From Ancylobacter koreensis (lineage in GTDB: Bacteria > Pseudomonadota > Alphaproteobacteria > Rhizobiales > Xanthobacteraceae), in contig NZ_JALKCG010000004.1 in NCBI RefSeq assembly GCF_023016525.1, positions 1 through 64,000 of the forward strand: a stretch of DNA of 64,000 nt, written 5' to 3'. Shown here in pieces: positions 28,434-37,431 of the stretch (positions are counted from its first letter, which is position 1; the number at the start of each line of letters is the position of its first letter). The position numbers were made by a program, and so were the translations under genes. The notes under the pieces are model-generated. The model was not told the DNA's origin. It searched no databases and saw only the letters and a program-made list of their open reading frames with translations.

Positions 28434-29833
28434 CGGCTTCGACCTATGGATGGGACGTCGTCTACGCCGTCCGGCTGCCCGAGATAAACGCCCAGATCCG
28501 TGCGCTTGCGCCCGAGCAGATGACCATGGTCATGAAGGGGATGGACGTCTCCGCCACGCTCGCGGGCTGGAGCATCGTTCCCGGAGGATCGGGCAGTCTG
28601 CTCAATGCGGAACTGCGGCTGGAGAACGGCGTCGTCCGGCAGGGGGCCGACATTCGGCCGTTTTCCGGCATTGCCCGCCTGACGGTGCGGCTTTCCACGC
28701 TCAATTACTCGAATGTCTTCGGGCCTATTGCGTCTCATCTGGAGCTGCGCGTCACCGAGGCCGAGAAAATCGCCTTCATCGATTCGCTGCGCCTCGGCGA
28801 GAAGGAAGGCGATCTCGCCAATATCGTGCTGGTCGCCCTGCGCCTGTGGCTGGACGCTCATCCCGAAGCGCTCGCCCATGTGTTCGCGCGGGTCGACGTC
28901 GTGGATGCCGGCTACGCCGCGTCCGATTCCTGGCTGAAGCCGACGGCGGTCAGTTTCGCCTATCACGACGCGCCGGAAATCGAGGACTGCCTCGTGGCGA
29001 TCCTGTCCATGGTAGACGGACGCGACCCCGGACATCTGGATCACAATGTGGCTCCCGACGCCGTCCCGGCCAATGCGACCTCGGCGATCCTGATCTCCAG
29101 GCAGATTTTTCTCGACGCCATCATCCGGCCTTCGCTGCCGCGCGCCTTCCCCGGCGCCAGGATCGGCGATTTCTTCGTCTCCGAGGATCACTCGGAAATC
29201 CGGCTGAAGGAGCCGCGTGCGCTCGATACGCGCGTCACCGTCGGGGGCTCGCAATTCCAGCCTCTGTTGACTTTGATGGAGGTGGGCCTGCGGGGTGACG
29301 TCCTGTCCTGCCGGACGCATTGCCAGATCGGCCGGGAAGGTGAGTTCACCGCCTATGCCGAATATTCCTGCACCTACAGGCTCTGCATCGAGAAGGAGCC
29401 GAATGGCGACGGCTACATCTCCTTCGGCAACAAGCAGGAAGTGCTGGTGCGGAACTGGATGGAGGTGGCGCCCGAGTACAGGGAGAAGGGCAAGATCGCC
29501 AGCTATGTCGCCGTCGGCGTCGGCACGTTGTTCGGTATATTGACCGGCGGTGTCGGCGGGATCGTCATATTCGTCGCTTCGGAAATGATCGGCCAGATGA
29601 TGGAGCACGCCGGGGATATCGTCGAATATTACAACGGCATCCCCGCTCCCTCGCTCGACCTGTTCGCCCTCCATGTTGCGATACCGTACACATGGACGGA
29701 TCGGCGTATCTTCGATGCCGACACGCTCGACATCGACAAAAGCGTCCGCTTCGCGGGCGTCCTGCGGAGCAGTGTGGACCTGCCGCCGGCTCTGCCGGGC
29801 ATGGGGGCATTCGCTGCGGGATGGCAGCGGTGA
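28430..29833 (+). CDS. TULIP-family P47-like protein 3 (467 aa), closest to P47
   Basis: The best P47 match of the three: MTASTYGWDVVYAVRLPEIN at the start, WSIVPGGSGSLL, SWLKPTAVSFAY, then AILISRQIFLDAIIRPSLP and RAFPGARIGDFF. This order and these words agree with clostridial P47 as I remember it, including a hydrophobic stretch late in the protein (here about 358-386) and similar length. P47 is encoded beside botulinum neurotoxin in orfX-type clusters and has a TULIP fold. No signal peptide here. The gene overlaps gene 2 by 4 nt and the autotransporter gene by up to 13 nt. Whether it acts on lipid, toxin or envelope is not known. Confidence 0.87.
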   Translation: MTASTYGWDVVYAVRLPEINAQIRALAPEQMTMVMKGMDVSATLAGWSIVPGGSGSLLNAELRLENGVVRQGADIRPFSGIARLTVRLSTLNYSNVFGPIASHLELRVTEAEKIAFIDSLRLGEKEGDLANIVLVALRLWLDAHPEALAHVFARVDVVDAGYAASDSWLKPTAVSFAYHDAPEIEDCLVAILSMVDGRDPGHLDHNVAPDAVPANATSAILISRQIFLDAIIRPSLPRAFPGARIGDFFVSEDHSEIRLKEPRALDTRVTVGGSQFQPLLTLMEVGLRGDVLSCRTHCQIGREGEFTAYAEYSCTYRLCIEKEPNGDGYISFGNKQEVLVRNWMEVAPEYREKGKIASYVAVGVGTLFGILTGGVGGIVIFVASEMIGQMMEHAGDIVEYYNGIPAPSLDLFALHVAIPYTWTDRRIFDADTLDIDKSVRFAGVLRSSVDLPPALPGMGAFAAGWQR

Positions 29834-32800
29834 GGGCCGTTGTTCTCAATCTGTGGCGCGCCACCCTTTTCGTCGCGGCCTTCATGCTCGGCAACGTCGC
29901 AACCACGGAACGCGCCCAGGCGCAGGCGCTGTCATCGGCCTGCAGCGCGGTGAACACCGCATGGAGTGCCGGGAGGACCTTCGGGACGGATGATCAGATC
30001 TATAATTATGGCCCCTTCAATGACGGTGAAAAAGTAACCTATACGACATCGTCGACGGGAACCGGTGGCTCGACAAACTTCGCGGCTGTTGTCGTCAACC
30101 TGCGGGAATATAATAATCTGACGGCAAACTTTAACGTGACGGAGAGCATAACCTTCTCGCCGCCCTCGATCACCGGCCTGGAGATTGTCGTACTGGTCAA
30201 GAACAGCGGGGGGAGCAACAACACCGCTTCGCTGCAAATGACCTGCGAGGGGCCGGCGGCCGACATATCGCTCGCGCCCGCTTCCGGATCGACTTTCAAC
30301 GGCACGCGGGGCGTGGCCTACTCGCAGACATTCACCGCGTCCGGTGGGCAGGCGCCTTATGGCTATGCGTTGACCGGCACCTTGCCGACGGGACTGTCCT
30401 TCGACGAGGACGACGGCGAGCTGTCGGGGACGCCGACCCAGTCGGGCGAATTCGACTTCACCATCACGGCCACCGACGACGACGGGGCTGCCGGGGAGGC
30501 GGATTACACTCTGGTCGTGGCTGCGCCCGCCCCGACGATCAGCGCGATTACGCCCTCCGCAGGTCCGACGACGGGCGGCACCTCGGTCACGATCACCGGC
30601 GCGGGACTCTCCGGCGCGACCGCCGTCACCTTCGGTGGCGCGGCGGGTACGGACCTCGTGGTGTCGAGCGACGCCTCGCTCACCGTGAAAACACCGGCGC
30701 GCGTGGCCGGTGCAGTGGATGTCGCGGTGACAGCACCGGGGGGAAGCGCTACCGAGGAGGACGGCTTCACCTATCAGGCGGTGACGCTGACCTTGCAGCC
30801 GGCGGCCGGGGCGGTCGCGGGCGGCGTCGTCGGCACGTCCTATACGGGCGTCACCTTCACGGCCTCGGGCGGGCAGGCGCCCTATTCCTATAGCGTCCCG
30901 CCGGGCGACCTCCCTGCGGGGCTGAGCCTCGCTTCGGGCACCGGGGTGCTGTCGGGCACGCCGACCAGCGTGGAGACGGCGACCTTCACCGTGACCGCCA
31001 CGGACAACCTGGGAAATAGCGGCTCGGCCGATTACAGCATTGCCGTCGCCCCGGCGGCGCCGACGATCGGCACGCTTACCCCGTCGACGGGGCCGTCGAC
31101 GGGCGGCACCTCGGTGACGATCACCGGCGGCGGCCTTGCCGGCGCGACCTCGGTCACCTTCGGTGGTGTGGAAGGCACGGATCTGTCGGTGGCGAGCGAT
31201 GCCTCGCTCACCGTTAAAAGCCCGCCGCACGTGGCCGGCGCGGTCGATGTGGTGGTGACGGCGCCGGGGGGAAGCGCTACCGAGATGGGCGGCTTCACCT
31301 ATCAGGCGGTGACGCTGACCCTGCAGCCGGCGGCCGGTGCGCTCGCGGGCGGCATCGTCGGCACGTCCTATGCGGGCGCCACCTTCATCGCCGGCGACGG
31401 GAGAACGCCTTACACCTACGACGTCACGTCGGGGGCCCTGCCGGCTGGACTGAACCTCGATTCCGGCAGCGGGGTGCTGTCGGGCACGCCGACCAGCGTG
31501 GAGACAGCGAGCTTCACCGTGACCGCCACGGACAGCCTGGGCAATGCGGTGGCACAGAACTATTCCATCGCCGTGATAGCTCCCGCGCCGACGGTCGGTC
31601 CGGTCTCCACCGATGTCGATGCCGGCTCGGCGGACAACGAAATCACCCTTGCCATCACCGGCGAGGCAACCAGTGTGGCGGTGGCGTCCACACCGGCGCA
31701 CGGCACCGCGGCGGTCAGCGGATTGACAATCCTCTACACGCCGGCGACCGGCTATGCCGGACCCGACAGCTTCACCTATACCGCGACCAATCCCGGCGGC
31801 ACTTCGTCTCCGGCGACGGTGAGCGTCACGGTCGTCGCGCCTGATATTTCGGTCACGCCGAGTTCGCTTCCCCTCTCGACGGGCGGAGAGAGCTATGGCC
31901 CGGTGCCCTTCAGTGCCACCGGCGGCAAGGCGCCCTATGGCTTCGCGCTCACCAGCGGCAGCCTGCCCGCCGGGGTGGTGCTGAGCCCGGAAGGTGTCCT
32001 GTCCGGAACGCCGTCCGCGTCGGGAGGGTTCACCTTCACGGTGACGGCCACCGATTCCAGCGGCTTCACGGGCGAGGTTCAGCTGACGCTGACCGTCACC
32101 GCCCCTGTGCCGACGGCGCCGAACCGCGAAATGCAGTTGCTCGCCGGCACCAGCGCGAGGGTTGCGCTGACCGAGGGAGCGACCGGCGGACCGTTCACCG
32201 GCGCCGCCATCGCCACGCCCCCGCCGGCGGAGTTCGGCACGGCGTCCATCGTTTCCCAGAACGGGAATTACACCCTCGTCTTCACCGCCGCGGCGAATGC
32301 CGCCGGCGCGGCCGTCGTCACCTACACGCTGTCCAACTCATGGGGCGTCTCGGCGCCCGCGAGCATCAGCGTCGTCGTGAAGGCGCGCCCCGATCCGTCG
32401 CGCGATCCCGAGGTGATCGGCCTGCTGAACGCGCAGGCGCAGGGCGCCCAGCAGATGGCGACCGCGCAAATCCGCAATTTCGGCGACCGGCTGGAGCGCC
32501 TGCATTCGGCGGCGAGCCGGCGGGGCTCCGCGATGAATGTGCGCCTCGGCATGTCTTCGTCGTCGGCGACGGATGTCGAGGAAGAGAGCATCCGCAGTTA
32601 TTTCGCCGGCGACCGCCCGCCCGCCGGCCGTTCGGCGACGGATCCCTTCGATGCGCTCGCTTATGCCGGGGAGACAGCGCCTTCTGCCGGCAGCGGCGGC
32701 CTCTCCTTGCAGAACCGTGTCGAGCCCGCCGACGAGGACGAGGGCGCGCCCGCCTTCTGGCTGGGAGGCTTCGTGAACTTCGGCACGAACGACAAGAACG

Positions 32801-33573
32801 AGCTCGATATCTCCCAGACCCTGATCGGCCTGAGCGCGGGCGTCGATGTCCAGGTCCAGCCGGGACTGATCGCGGGCATCGGCTTCGGCTTCGGCCGCTA
32901 CGCCGCCGAGATCGGCGCCAACGGGACGGAGACGGAGGGCATGGCCTTCAGCTCGGCGCTCTATGCCAGCTATAACCCCGTCGGCAACATCTTCATCGAC
33001 GGCCTGCTGGGCTACGCCTATCTCGACTTCGACAGCGACCGCTATGTGACCGACACCGGCGACATGGCGGCGGGTTCGCGGAACGGCAACCAGCTGTTCG
33101 GCTCGATCACGGCTGCCTATGAGCTGCGCCACGAGACGTTGCTCGTCTCGCCTTATGGCCGGGTCGAGATGACCTGGTCGAAGCTCGAAGGGTTCACCGA
33201 GACAGATGCCGGGGTCTACAACCTCGTCTATGGCGAGCAGACCTTCTCGACCCTCGCCGGCGTCCTCGGCCTGCGCGCCGAATACGCCATGCCGACGCAA
33301 TGGGGGCTGCTGACCGCGCGTGGCCGGGTCGAATATGCGCACAATTTTACGCAGAGCGATGCGGCGGAGCTGGGCTATGCCGACCTCGCCAACGGACTTC
33401 CCTATGCGGTGGTCATCGATCCGCTCGCCAGCGATTACCTCACCCTCGGCCTCGGGCTGGATTTGCGGGCGGCGGACGGTACGCAGTTCGGTCTCGCCTA
33501 TCAGGGCATGTCGGGTCTCGGCGGCGACCAGCAGAGCCAATCCTTCTCGATCCGCGTCGGCAAGGCGTTCTGA
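29821..33573 (+). CDS. Autotransporter with Ig-like/IPT repeats (1250 aa)
   Basis: A signal peptide (about 1-37, ending AQAQA) leads a passenger with an N-terminal domain (40-150), putative-Ig and IPT/TIG modules (about 155-760), another beta domain (762-855) and a short helical linker. A 12-strand autotransporter beta-barrel (about 975-1250) ends in ...SIRVGKAF with the terminal aromatic needed for outer-membrane insertion. It is exposed on the surface, probably adhesive or scaffold-like. Two 176-aa IPT+Ig units (about 237-412 and 413-588) are near-identical tandem copies. The ATG at 29821 overlaps the P47-like gene; GTG at 29830 forms a GTGA overlap and is an alternative start. Confidence 0.88.
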   Translation: MAAVRAVVLNLWRATLFVAAFMLGNVATTERAQAQALSSACSAVNTAWSAGRTFGTDDQIYNYGPFNDGEKVTYTTSSTGTGGSTNFAAVVVNLREYNNLTANFNVTESITFSPPSITGLEIVVLVKNSGGSNNTASLQMTCEGPAADISLAPASGSTFNGTRGVAYSQTFTASGGQAPYGYALTGTLPTGLSFDEDDGELSGTPTQSGEFDFTITATDDDGAAGEADYTLVVAAPAPTISAITPSAGPTTGGTSVTITGAGLSGATAVTFGGAAGTDLVVSSDASLTVKTPARVAGAVDVAVTAPGGSATEEDGFTYQAVTLTLQPAAGAVAGGVVGTSYTGVTFTASGGQAPYSYSVPPGDLPAGLSLASGTGVLSGTPTSVETATFTVTATDNLGNSGSADYSIAVAPAAPTIGTLTPSTGPSTGGTSVTITGGGLAGATSVTFGGVEGTDLSVASDASLTVKSPPHVAGAVDVVVTAPGGSATEMGGFTYQAVTLTLQPAAGALAGGIVGTSYAGATFIAGDGRTPYTYDVTSGALPAGLNLDSGSGVLSGTPTSVETASFTVTATDSLGNAVAQNYSIAVIAPAPTVGPVSTDVDAGSADNEITLAITGEATSVAVASTPAHGTAAVSGLTILYTPATGYAGPDSFTYTATNPGGTSSPATVSVTVVAPDISVTPSSLPLSTGGESYGPVPFSATGGKAPYGFALTSGSLPAGVVLSPEGVLSGTPSASGGFTFTVTATDSSGFTGEVQLTLTVTAPVPTAPNREMQLLAGTSARVALTEGATGGPFTGAAIATPPPAEFGTASIVSQNGNYTLVFTAAANAAGAAVVTYTLSNSWGVSAPASISVVVKARPDPSRDPEVIGLLNAQAQGAQQMATAQIRNFGDRLERLHSAASRRGSAMNVRLGMSSSSATDVEEESIRSYFAGDRPPAGRSATDPFDALAYAGETAPSAGSGGLSLQNRVEPADEDEGAPAFWLGGFVNFGTNDKNELDISQTLIGLSAGVDVQVQPGLIAGIGFGFGRYAAEIGANGTETEGMAFSSALYASYNPVGNIFIDGLLGYAYLDFDSDRYVTDTGDMAAGSRNGNQLFGSITAAYELRHETLLVSPYGRVEMTWSKLEGFTETDAGVYNLVYGEQTFSTLAGVLGLRAEYAMPTQWGLLTARGRVEYAHNFTQSDAAELGYADLANGLPYAVVIDPLASDYLTLGLGLDLRAADGTQFGLAYQGMSGLGGDQQSQSFSIRVGKAF
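30525..31580 (+). repeat. Tandem 528-bp coding repeat in the autotransporter
   Basis: Two direct copies, about 30525-31052 and 31053-31580, each coding one IPT/TIG plus one putative-Ig module of 176 residues. Shared stretches include GGTSVTITG, TPARVAGAVDV versus SPPHVAGAVDV, GGFTYQAVTLTLQPAAGA and SGTPTSVETA. They arise from in-frame duplication and would allow passenger length variation. Confidence 0.8.
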
Positions 33574-33696
33574 GTTCCGCCGGAAGATGGGCACTTGCCG
33601 CTCGCTCGGGGGCGGCGGCCCGCCTGGCTCGTCGCCTACCCCTTCAACAGGGCCGAAGCGCTTCCCGCGCCCCGACCCTGTCGCGCCACCCTGCCA

Positions 33697-34590
33697 TCAG
33701 CCCTTCGCCGCAGGCTTCAGCAGGTCGGAAAGACCGACGCGGTGCAGCATCTCGGCGCGGAGGCGATCGAGCACGGCGAAGCCGACATCGGCGCCGTCCT
33801 GCGTCGGGTCGTAGTGCACCCGGAACGGCCGACGCCCGAACGGAGCATCGACCACGTCGACGATCTTTTCGGCGACGGGTTCGGGATCGGCATCGTCGGG
33901 CACGATTTCGGCAAAAGCCTTCTGCACCTGATCGCCGAACCCGGCATAGGGTCCGGCCTCGTATGCGGCGAGGCGCGCCTTGTCGGCGGGCCGGCCCGAA
34001 TGGGCGAAGTGGTTGGTGCCGCGCGTGAACGCACCCGGCACGATGATCGAGGTCTCGATGCCCCAGCGCGCCAGTTCGCGGGAATACTGCACGGCAAGCG
34101 AATCCATCGCCGCCTTGGCCGCGAAATAGGGCGAGAGATAGGGCGGCGTTCCGCCCGCCGAGCTGGAGCTCGATATCCAGACCAGCAGCCCCTCGCGGCG
34201 CGCGCGCATGTGAGGCAGCGCCGCGCGGTTGACGCGCTGCGTGCCGAGCACGTTGACGTCGTATTGCTGGGCGAACTGCTCCGGCGTGAAGGCTTCGGCG
34301 GGGCCGAACATCATGTGCCCGGCATTGTGGACGAGGACGTCGATGCGGCCGCTCTCGGCGATGATCTTCTCGACAGCGGCATTGGCCGAGGACTCCGACT
34401 GGACGTCGAGCTCGACGGGGCGGATGTCGCTGCCGGCGATAGCCGACAATTCGGCGGCGTTCGCGGCGTTGCGCCCCGCGACGTCACGCATGGAGGCGTA
34501 GACGGTGTGTCCGGCGCGGCCCAGCGCCTCCGTGGTCATCCGGCCGAAACCGCTGGAGGAGCCCGTGACGAGGATGATCTTCCCGCTCAT
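33697..34590 (-). CDS. SDR-family oxidoreductase
   Basis: A 297-aa short-chain dehydrogenase/reductase. The Rossmann Gly motif TGSSSGFGRM is at residues 9-18, NAG is in VLVHNAGHMM and the catalytic YxxxK is in SPYFAAKAAM. It belongs to the group of classical SDRs longer than 280 residues that often reduce or oxidise small carbonyls or alcohols; substrate unknown. It follows the other SDR gene by 26 bp on the same strand, so the two form an operon divergent from a LysR gene. It converges on the autotransporter gene. Confidence 0.88.
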   Translation of the reverse strand: MSGKIILVTGSSSGFGRMTTEALGRAGHTVYASMRDVAGRNAANAAELSAIAGSDIRPVELDVQSESSANAAVEKIIAESGRIDVLVHNAGHMMFGPAEAFTPEQFAQQYDVNVLGTQRVNRAALPHMRARREGLLVWISSSSSAGGTPPYLSPYFAAKAAMDSLAVQYSRELARWGIETSIIVPGAFTRGTNHFAHSGRPADKARLAAYEAGPYAGFGDQVQKAFAEIVPDDADPEPVAEKIVDVVDAPFGRRPFRVHYDPTQDGADVGFAVLDRLRAEMLHRVGLSDLLKPAAKG

Positions 34591-34616
34591 GACAAGGTCC
34601 TTTCTGTGGGGGGTGA

Positions 34617-35360
34617 TCAGACGATCCCGCCATTGGCGCGGAGTATCTGTCCGTTGATCCAGCCGCCGTCTGGCCCCGCGAGGAAGGCGACCGCGTTGGC
34701 GATGTCTTCGGGCTGTCCGAGGCGCTCCAGCGGGGCGAGCTTGGTCAGGGTGTCGATCACGCTCTGCGGCTTGCCGTCGAGGAACAGCGCGGTGGCGGTC
34801 GGTCCCGGCGCGATGGCGTTGACCGTGATGTTGCGGCCGCGCAGTTCCTTCGCCAGCACGTGGGTCATGGCTTCGACGCCGGCCTTGGTGGCGGCGTAGA
34901 CGCCATAGGTCGGCTGGTAGAGGCCGACGACGCTGGACGACAGGTTGACGATGCGTCCGCCCTCGCGCAGCCGGGTTGCCGCCAGCTTCATCGTGTTGCG
35001 CGGACCCTTGAGGTTGATGGCGATCTGGCTGTCGAACAGCGCGTCGTCGCCCTCGGCGAGGGTGGCCAGCTTCATGATGCCGGCATTGTTCACCAGCACG
35101 TCGATGCCGCCGAAGGCCGCTTCGGCCGCATCCCACATCCGGGCGATGGCGGCGGCGTCCGACACGTCCGCTTGCGCGGTCAGCGCATGGCCTCCGGCCT
35201 TCTCGATCTCTCCGGCCAGCTTTTCGGCCTCGGCGGCGTTGCCGGCATAGTTGATGACGACGGTGAAGCCGTCCTTGGCGAGGCGCGTGGCGATGGCGGC
35301 GCCGATGCCGCGCGAGGCGCCCGTCACGAGCGCGACCCTGGTGTGTGTCTCAGCAGGCAT
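34617..35360 (-). CDS. SDR-family oxidoreductase (FabG-like)
   Basis: A 247-aa classical SDR: cofactor motif GASRGIGAAIA, NNAG in VLVNNAGIMK, active-site Ser in NLSSSVVG, YAATKAG catalytic Tyr/Lys, and a C-terminal GGWINGQILRANGG. The Arg and Asn after the first strand suggest NADP(H) preference. The frame is open to 35444, but the ATG at 35360 gives the normal N-terminus. Upstream gene of a two-SDR operon facing a LysR regulator, which probably controls it. Confidence 0.9.
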   Translation of the reverse strand: MPAETHTRVALVTGASRGIGAAIATRLAKDGFTVVINYAGNAAEAEKLAGEIEKAGGHALTAQADVSDAAAIARMWDAAEAAFGGIDVLVNNAGIMKLATLAEGDDALFDSQIAINLKGPRNTMKLAATRLREGGRIVNLSSSVVGLYQPTYGVYAATKAGVEAMTHVLAKELRGRNITVNAIAPGPTATALFLDGKPQSVIDTLTKLAPLERLGQPEDIANAVAFLAGPDGGWINGQILRANGGIV

Positions 35361-35445
35361 TTTCGTATCTCCGTCTCTGCCGTGAACGCTATGAGAGGGA
35401 TATGCGCTCTGGTCGGATGAAGATAATCGCGTTAGATTCGGCATT

Positions 35446-35458
35446 TCTATTCAATAGA
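35446..35458. promoter_or_regulatory. Palindrome in SDR/LysR divergent region
   Basis: TCTATT-C-AATAGA is a perfect 13-bp palindrome 18 bp upstream of the LysR start and about 85 bp upstream of the SDR operon. Its position suits an autoregulatory LysR-type site. Confidence 0.45.
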
Positions 35459-35476
35459 CACGAACGATGAGGCGAG

Positions 35477-36394
35477 ATGGATCGGCTGGATGCGATGCGC
35501 CTGTTCATCCGGGTAGTGGAGCGGCGCAGCTTCACCGAGGCCGCCCATGACCTCGGCATTCCCCGCTCGACGGCGACGACCGTGATCAAGGCGATGGAGG
35601 ATCGGCTGGGCGTGCGGCTTCTCCAGCGCACCACCCGGACCGTGCGGCCCACGCTTGACGGCGAAGCCTGGTATCGCCGGTGCGTGGCGATCCTTGAGGA
35701 TATCGAGGACGCCGAAGGCGCGTTCGCCGGCGCGGAGCCCAAGGGCATGCTCCGCGTCGAGGTGCAGGGCACGCTGGCGCGTCATTTCCTGATGCCGGGC
35801 CTGCCGGATTTCTTCGCCCGCTTTCCCGGCATCGAGCTGTCCATGAGCGAGAGCGACCATTGGGTCGATCTGGTGCAGGAAGGGGTCGATTGCGCGTTGC
35901 GTTATGGCACGCTGCCCGACAGCGATCTGGCCGTGCGGCAGGTGGCGTTGCTGGAGCGCGTGACCTGCGCGAGCCCGGCCTATCTCGAACGCTTCGGCGT
36001 GCCCGAGACGCTGGAGGAGCTGAGCCGCCACCGTCTTGTCGGCATTCGCCGCCTGAGCACGGGGGCGCTGACGCCGGTCGTCTTCCAGACGCAGGATGGC
36101 CCGCGGGCGATCGAGATGGCGGCGCCCTTCTCGGTGACAGGCCCGGAGAGCTATCTCCTCGGGGTTCAGCTCGGGCTGGGTCTGGCCCAGTTGCCCCGTT
36201 TCCACGTCGAGCGCGACCTCGCGGGCGGCAGGCTGGTGGAATTGCTGAGGCAGACGCCGCCGCTGCCGGGGCCGGTGTCGCTGCTCTATCCCCGCAGCCG
36301 GCTGCTGTCGCCGCGTGTGCGCGTCTTCATCGACTGGGCCGCGCGCCGGTTCAGCGAGCGGGAAGGACCCGCTCCGGCGCAATCGGCGTCCTAG
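35477..36394 (+). CDS. LysR-family transcriptional regulator
   Basis: A 305-aa LTTR with an N-terminal winged HTH (MDRLDAMRLFIRVVERRSFT, then SFTEAAHDLGIPRSTATTVI) and a C-terminal periplasmic-binding-like effector domain (about 90-295). LysR proteins usually regulate the divergent neighbour, here the two-SDR operon, in response to a small molecule. The stop overlaps the end of the next, convergent LysR gene by 4 bp. Confidence 0.92.
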   Translation: MDRLDAMRLFIRVVERRSFTEAAHDLGIPRSTATTVIKAMEDRLGVRLLQRTTRTVRPTLDGEAWYRRCVAILEDIEDAEGAFAGAEPKGMLRVEVQGTLARHFLMPGLPDFFARFPGIELSMSESDHWVDLVQEGVDCALRYGTLPDSDLAVRQVALLERVTCASPAYLERFGVPETLEELSRHRLVGIRRLSTGALTPVVFQTQDGPRAIEMAAPFSVTGPESYLLGVQLGLGLAQLPRFHVERDLAGGRLVELLRQTPPLPGPVSLLYPRSRLLSPRVRVFIDWAARRFSEREGPAPAQSAS

Positions 36395-37302
36395 AGGCTT
36401 CGGGCGATCTCTTCGCAATAGTCGATGAAAGCATGGACCTTTGCCGGCGGGTGCTGCCGCGAGGGATGGTAGGCGTAGAGCGGAAAGCGCTCGCCGTGCC
36501 AGTCGGGAAAAAGATCGATCAGCTCCCCGGCGGCCAGCTGCGCGCCGACGCCCCAGCCGATCACCTGGGCGATGCCGGTGCCGCCCAGGCACTCCTCCAG
36601 CAGCGCCTTGGGGTCGGTGAAGGTCAGCGGCCCCGTGGTCGCCACCTCCATCGTCTCCGAGCCTCGTACGAACTCCCACTCGAAGGGGCGCCCGGTGGCC
36701 GGGTCGAGGAACTGCAGGCAGCGGTGGCGGGTCAGCTCCGAGGGATGCGCGGGCCGGCCGTGGCGGTCGAGATAGGCGGGTGACGCCACGGTGAGGATCG
36801 GCGCCTCGATCAGCTTGCGCGAGATGAGCGAGGCGCCGCGCGGCCGGCCGAAACGGATGGCGAGGTCGATACCGTCGGCGACGAGATCGCCGAGCTGCGC
36901 GCGGGTCACGAACTCCACCGTCAGATCGGGGTGGCGCTCGCAGAAGGCGCCGAGCCGCCCGGCGAGCACCAGCGGCAGGAAGAAGGGGTCGATGTCGACC
37001 CGCAGGCGCCCCCGCACGGCCGAGGCGGCACCCGAGGCGGCCAGCGCCGCGTTCTCGATGGCATCGAGATGGGGCTTGGCCTCATCGTAGAAGCGGCGGC
37101 CCTCGTCGGTCAGCTTGACCGAACGCGTCGTGCGGTCGAGCAGGCGCACGCCGACGCGCGCCTCCAGCCGGCCGATGGCCCGGCTGACACCGGAATCGGT
37201 GAGGCCGATGAGCTCGGCCGCTTTCACGAAGCTGCCGCCTTCCACCACGGCCGCCAGCACGCTGACGCCGGACAGGATTCTGCCGTCGAATGCCATACCC
37301 AT
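36391..37302 (-). CDS. LysR-family transcriptional regulator
   Basis: About 303 aa. HTH in SVLAAVVEGGSFVKAAELIG and TDSGVSRAIGRLE, then a substrate-binding domain (about 95-300). The frame extends to 37362, but the ATG at 37302 or 37296 (MAFDGRILSGVSVL) gives the usual LTTR N-terminus. It is divergent from the amidohydrolase-MFS-SDR genes and is the likely regulator of that set. Effector unknown. Confidence 0.9.
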   Translation of the reverse strand: MGMAFDGRILSGVSVLAAVVEGGSFVKAAELIGLTDSGVSRAIGRLEARVGVRLLDRTTRSVKLTDEGRRFYDEAKPHLDAIENAALAASGAASAVRGRLRVDIDPFFLPLVLAGRLGAFCERHPDLTVEFVTRAQLGDLVADGIDLAIRFGRPRGASLISRKLIEAPILTVASPAYLDRHGRPAHPSELTRHRCLQFLDPATGRPFEWEFVRGSETMEVATTGPLTFTDPKALLEECLGGTGIAQVIGWGVGAQLAAGELIDLFPDWHGERFPLYAYHPSRQHPPAKVHAFIDYCEEIARSL

Positions 37303-37431
37303 CGATGCCCGATGCATACCTGTATCTGATTTTTGCTCAGGAATGATCTGACACAATCGCATTTAATTCAAGAACGGCGGTGCGCGATACCGAGGGCGAG
37401 GCATCAGAGCCCCGGACGAAAGGATTGGATC

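Noticed and set aside
29932..31701. A 589-codon antisense frame in the autotransporter repeat region
   Set aside because: The repeated antisense blocks are mirror images of the duplicated IPT/Ig units on the coding strand.
23784..33573. Possible botulinum-like neurotoxin or NTNH gene near the P47-like genes
   Set aside because: No zinc-protease HExxH toxin light chain, receptor-binding domain or NTNH-like protein was seen in or beside the operon.
33697..35136. A 479-codon frame that would fuse the two SDR genes on the minus strand
   Set aside because: Only the part from 34590 down codes an SDR; the upstream part is out of frame with the other SDR, which has its own stop and start.
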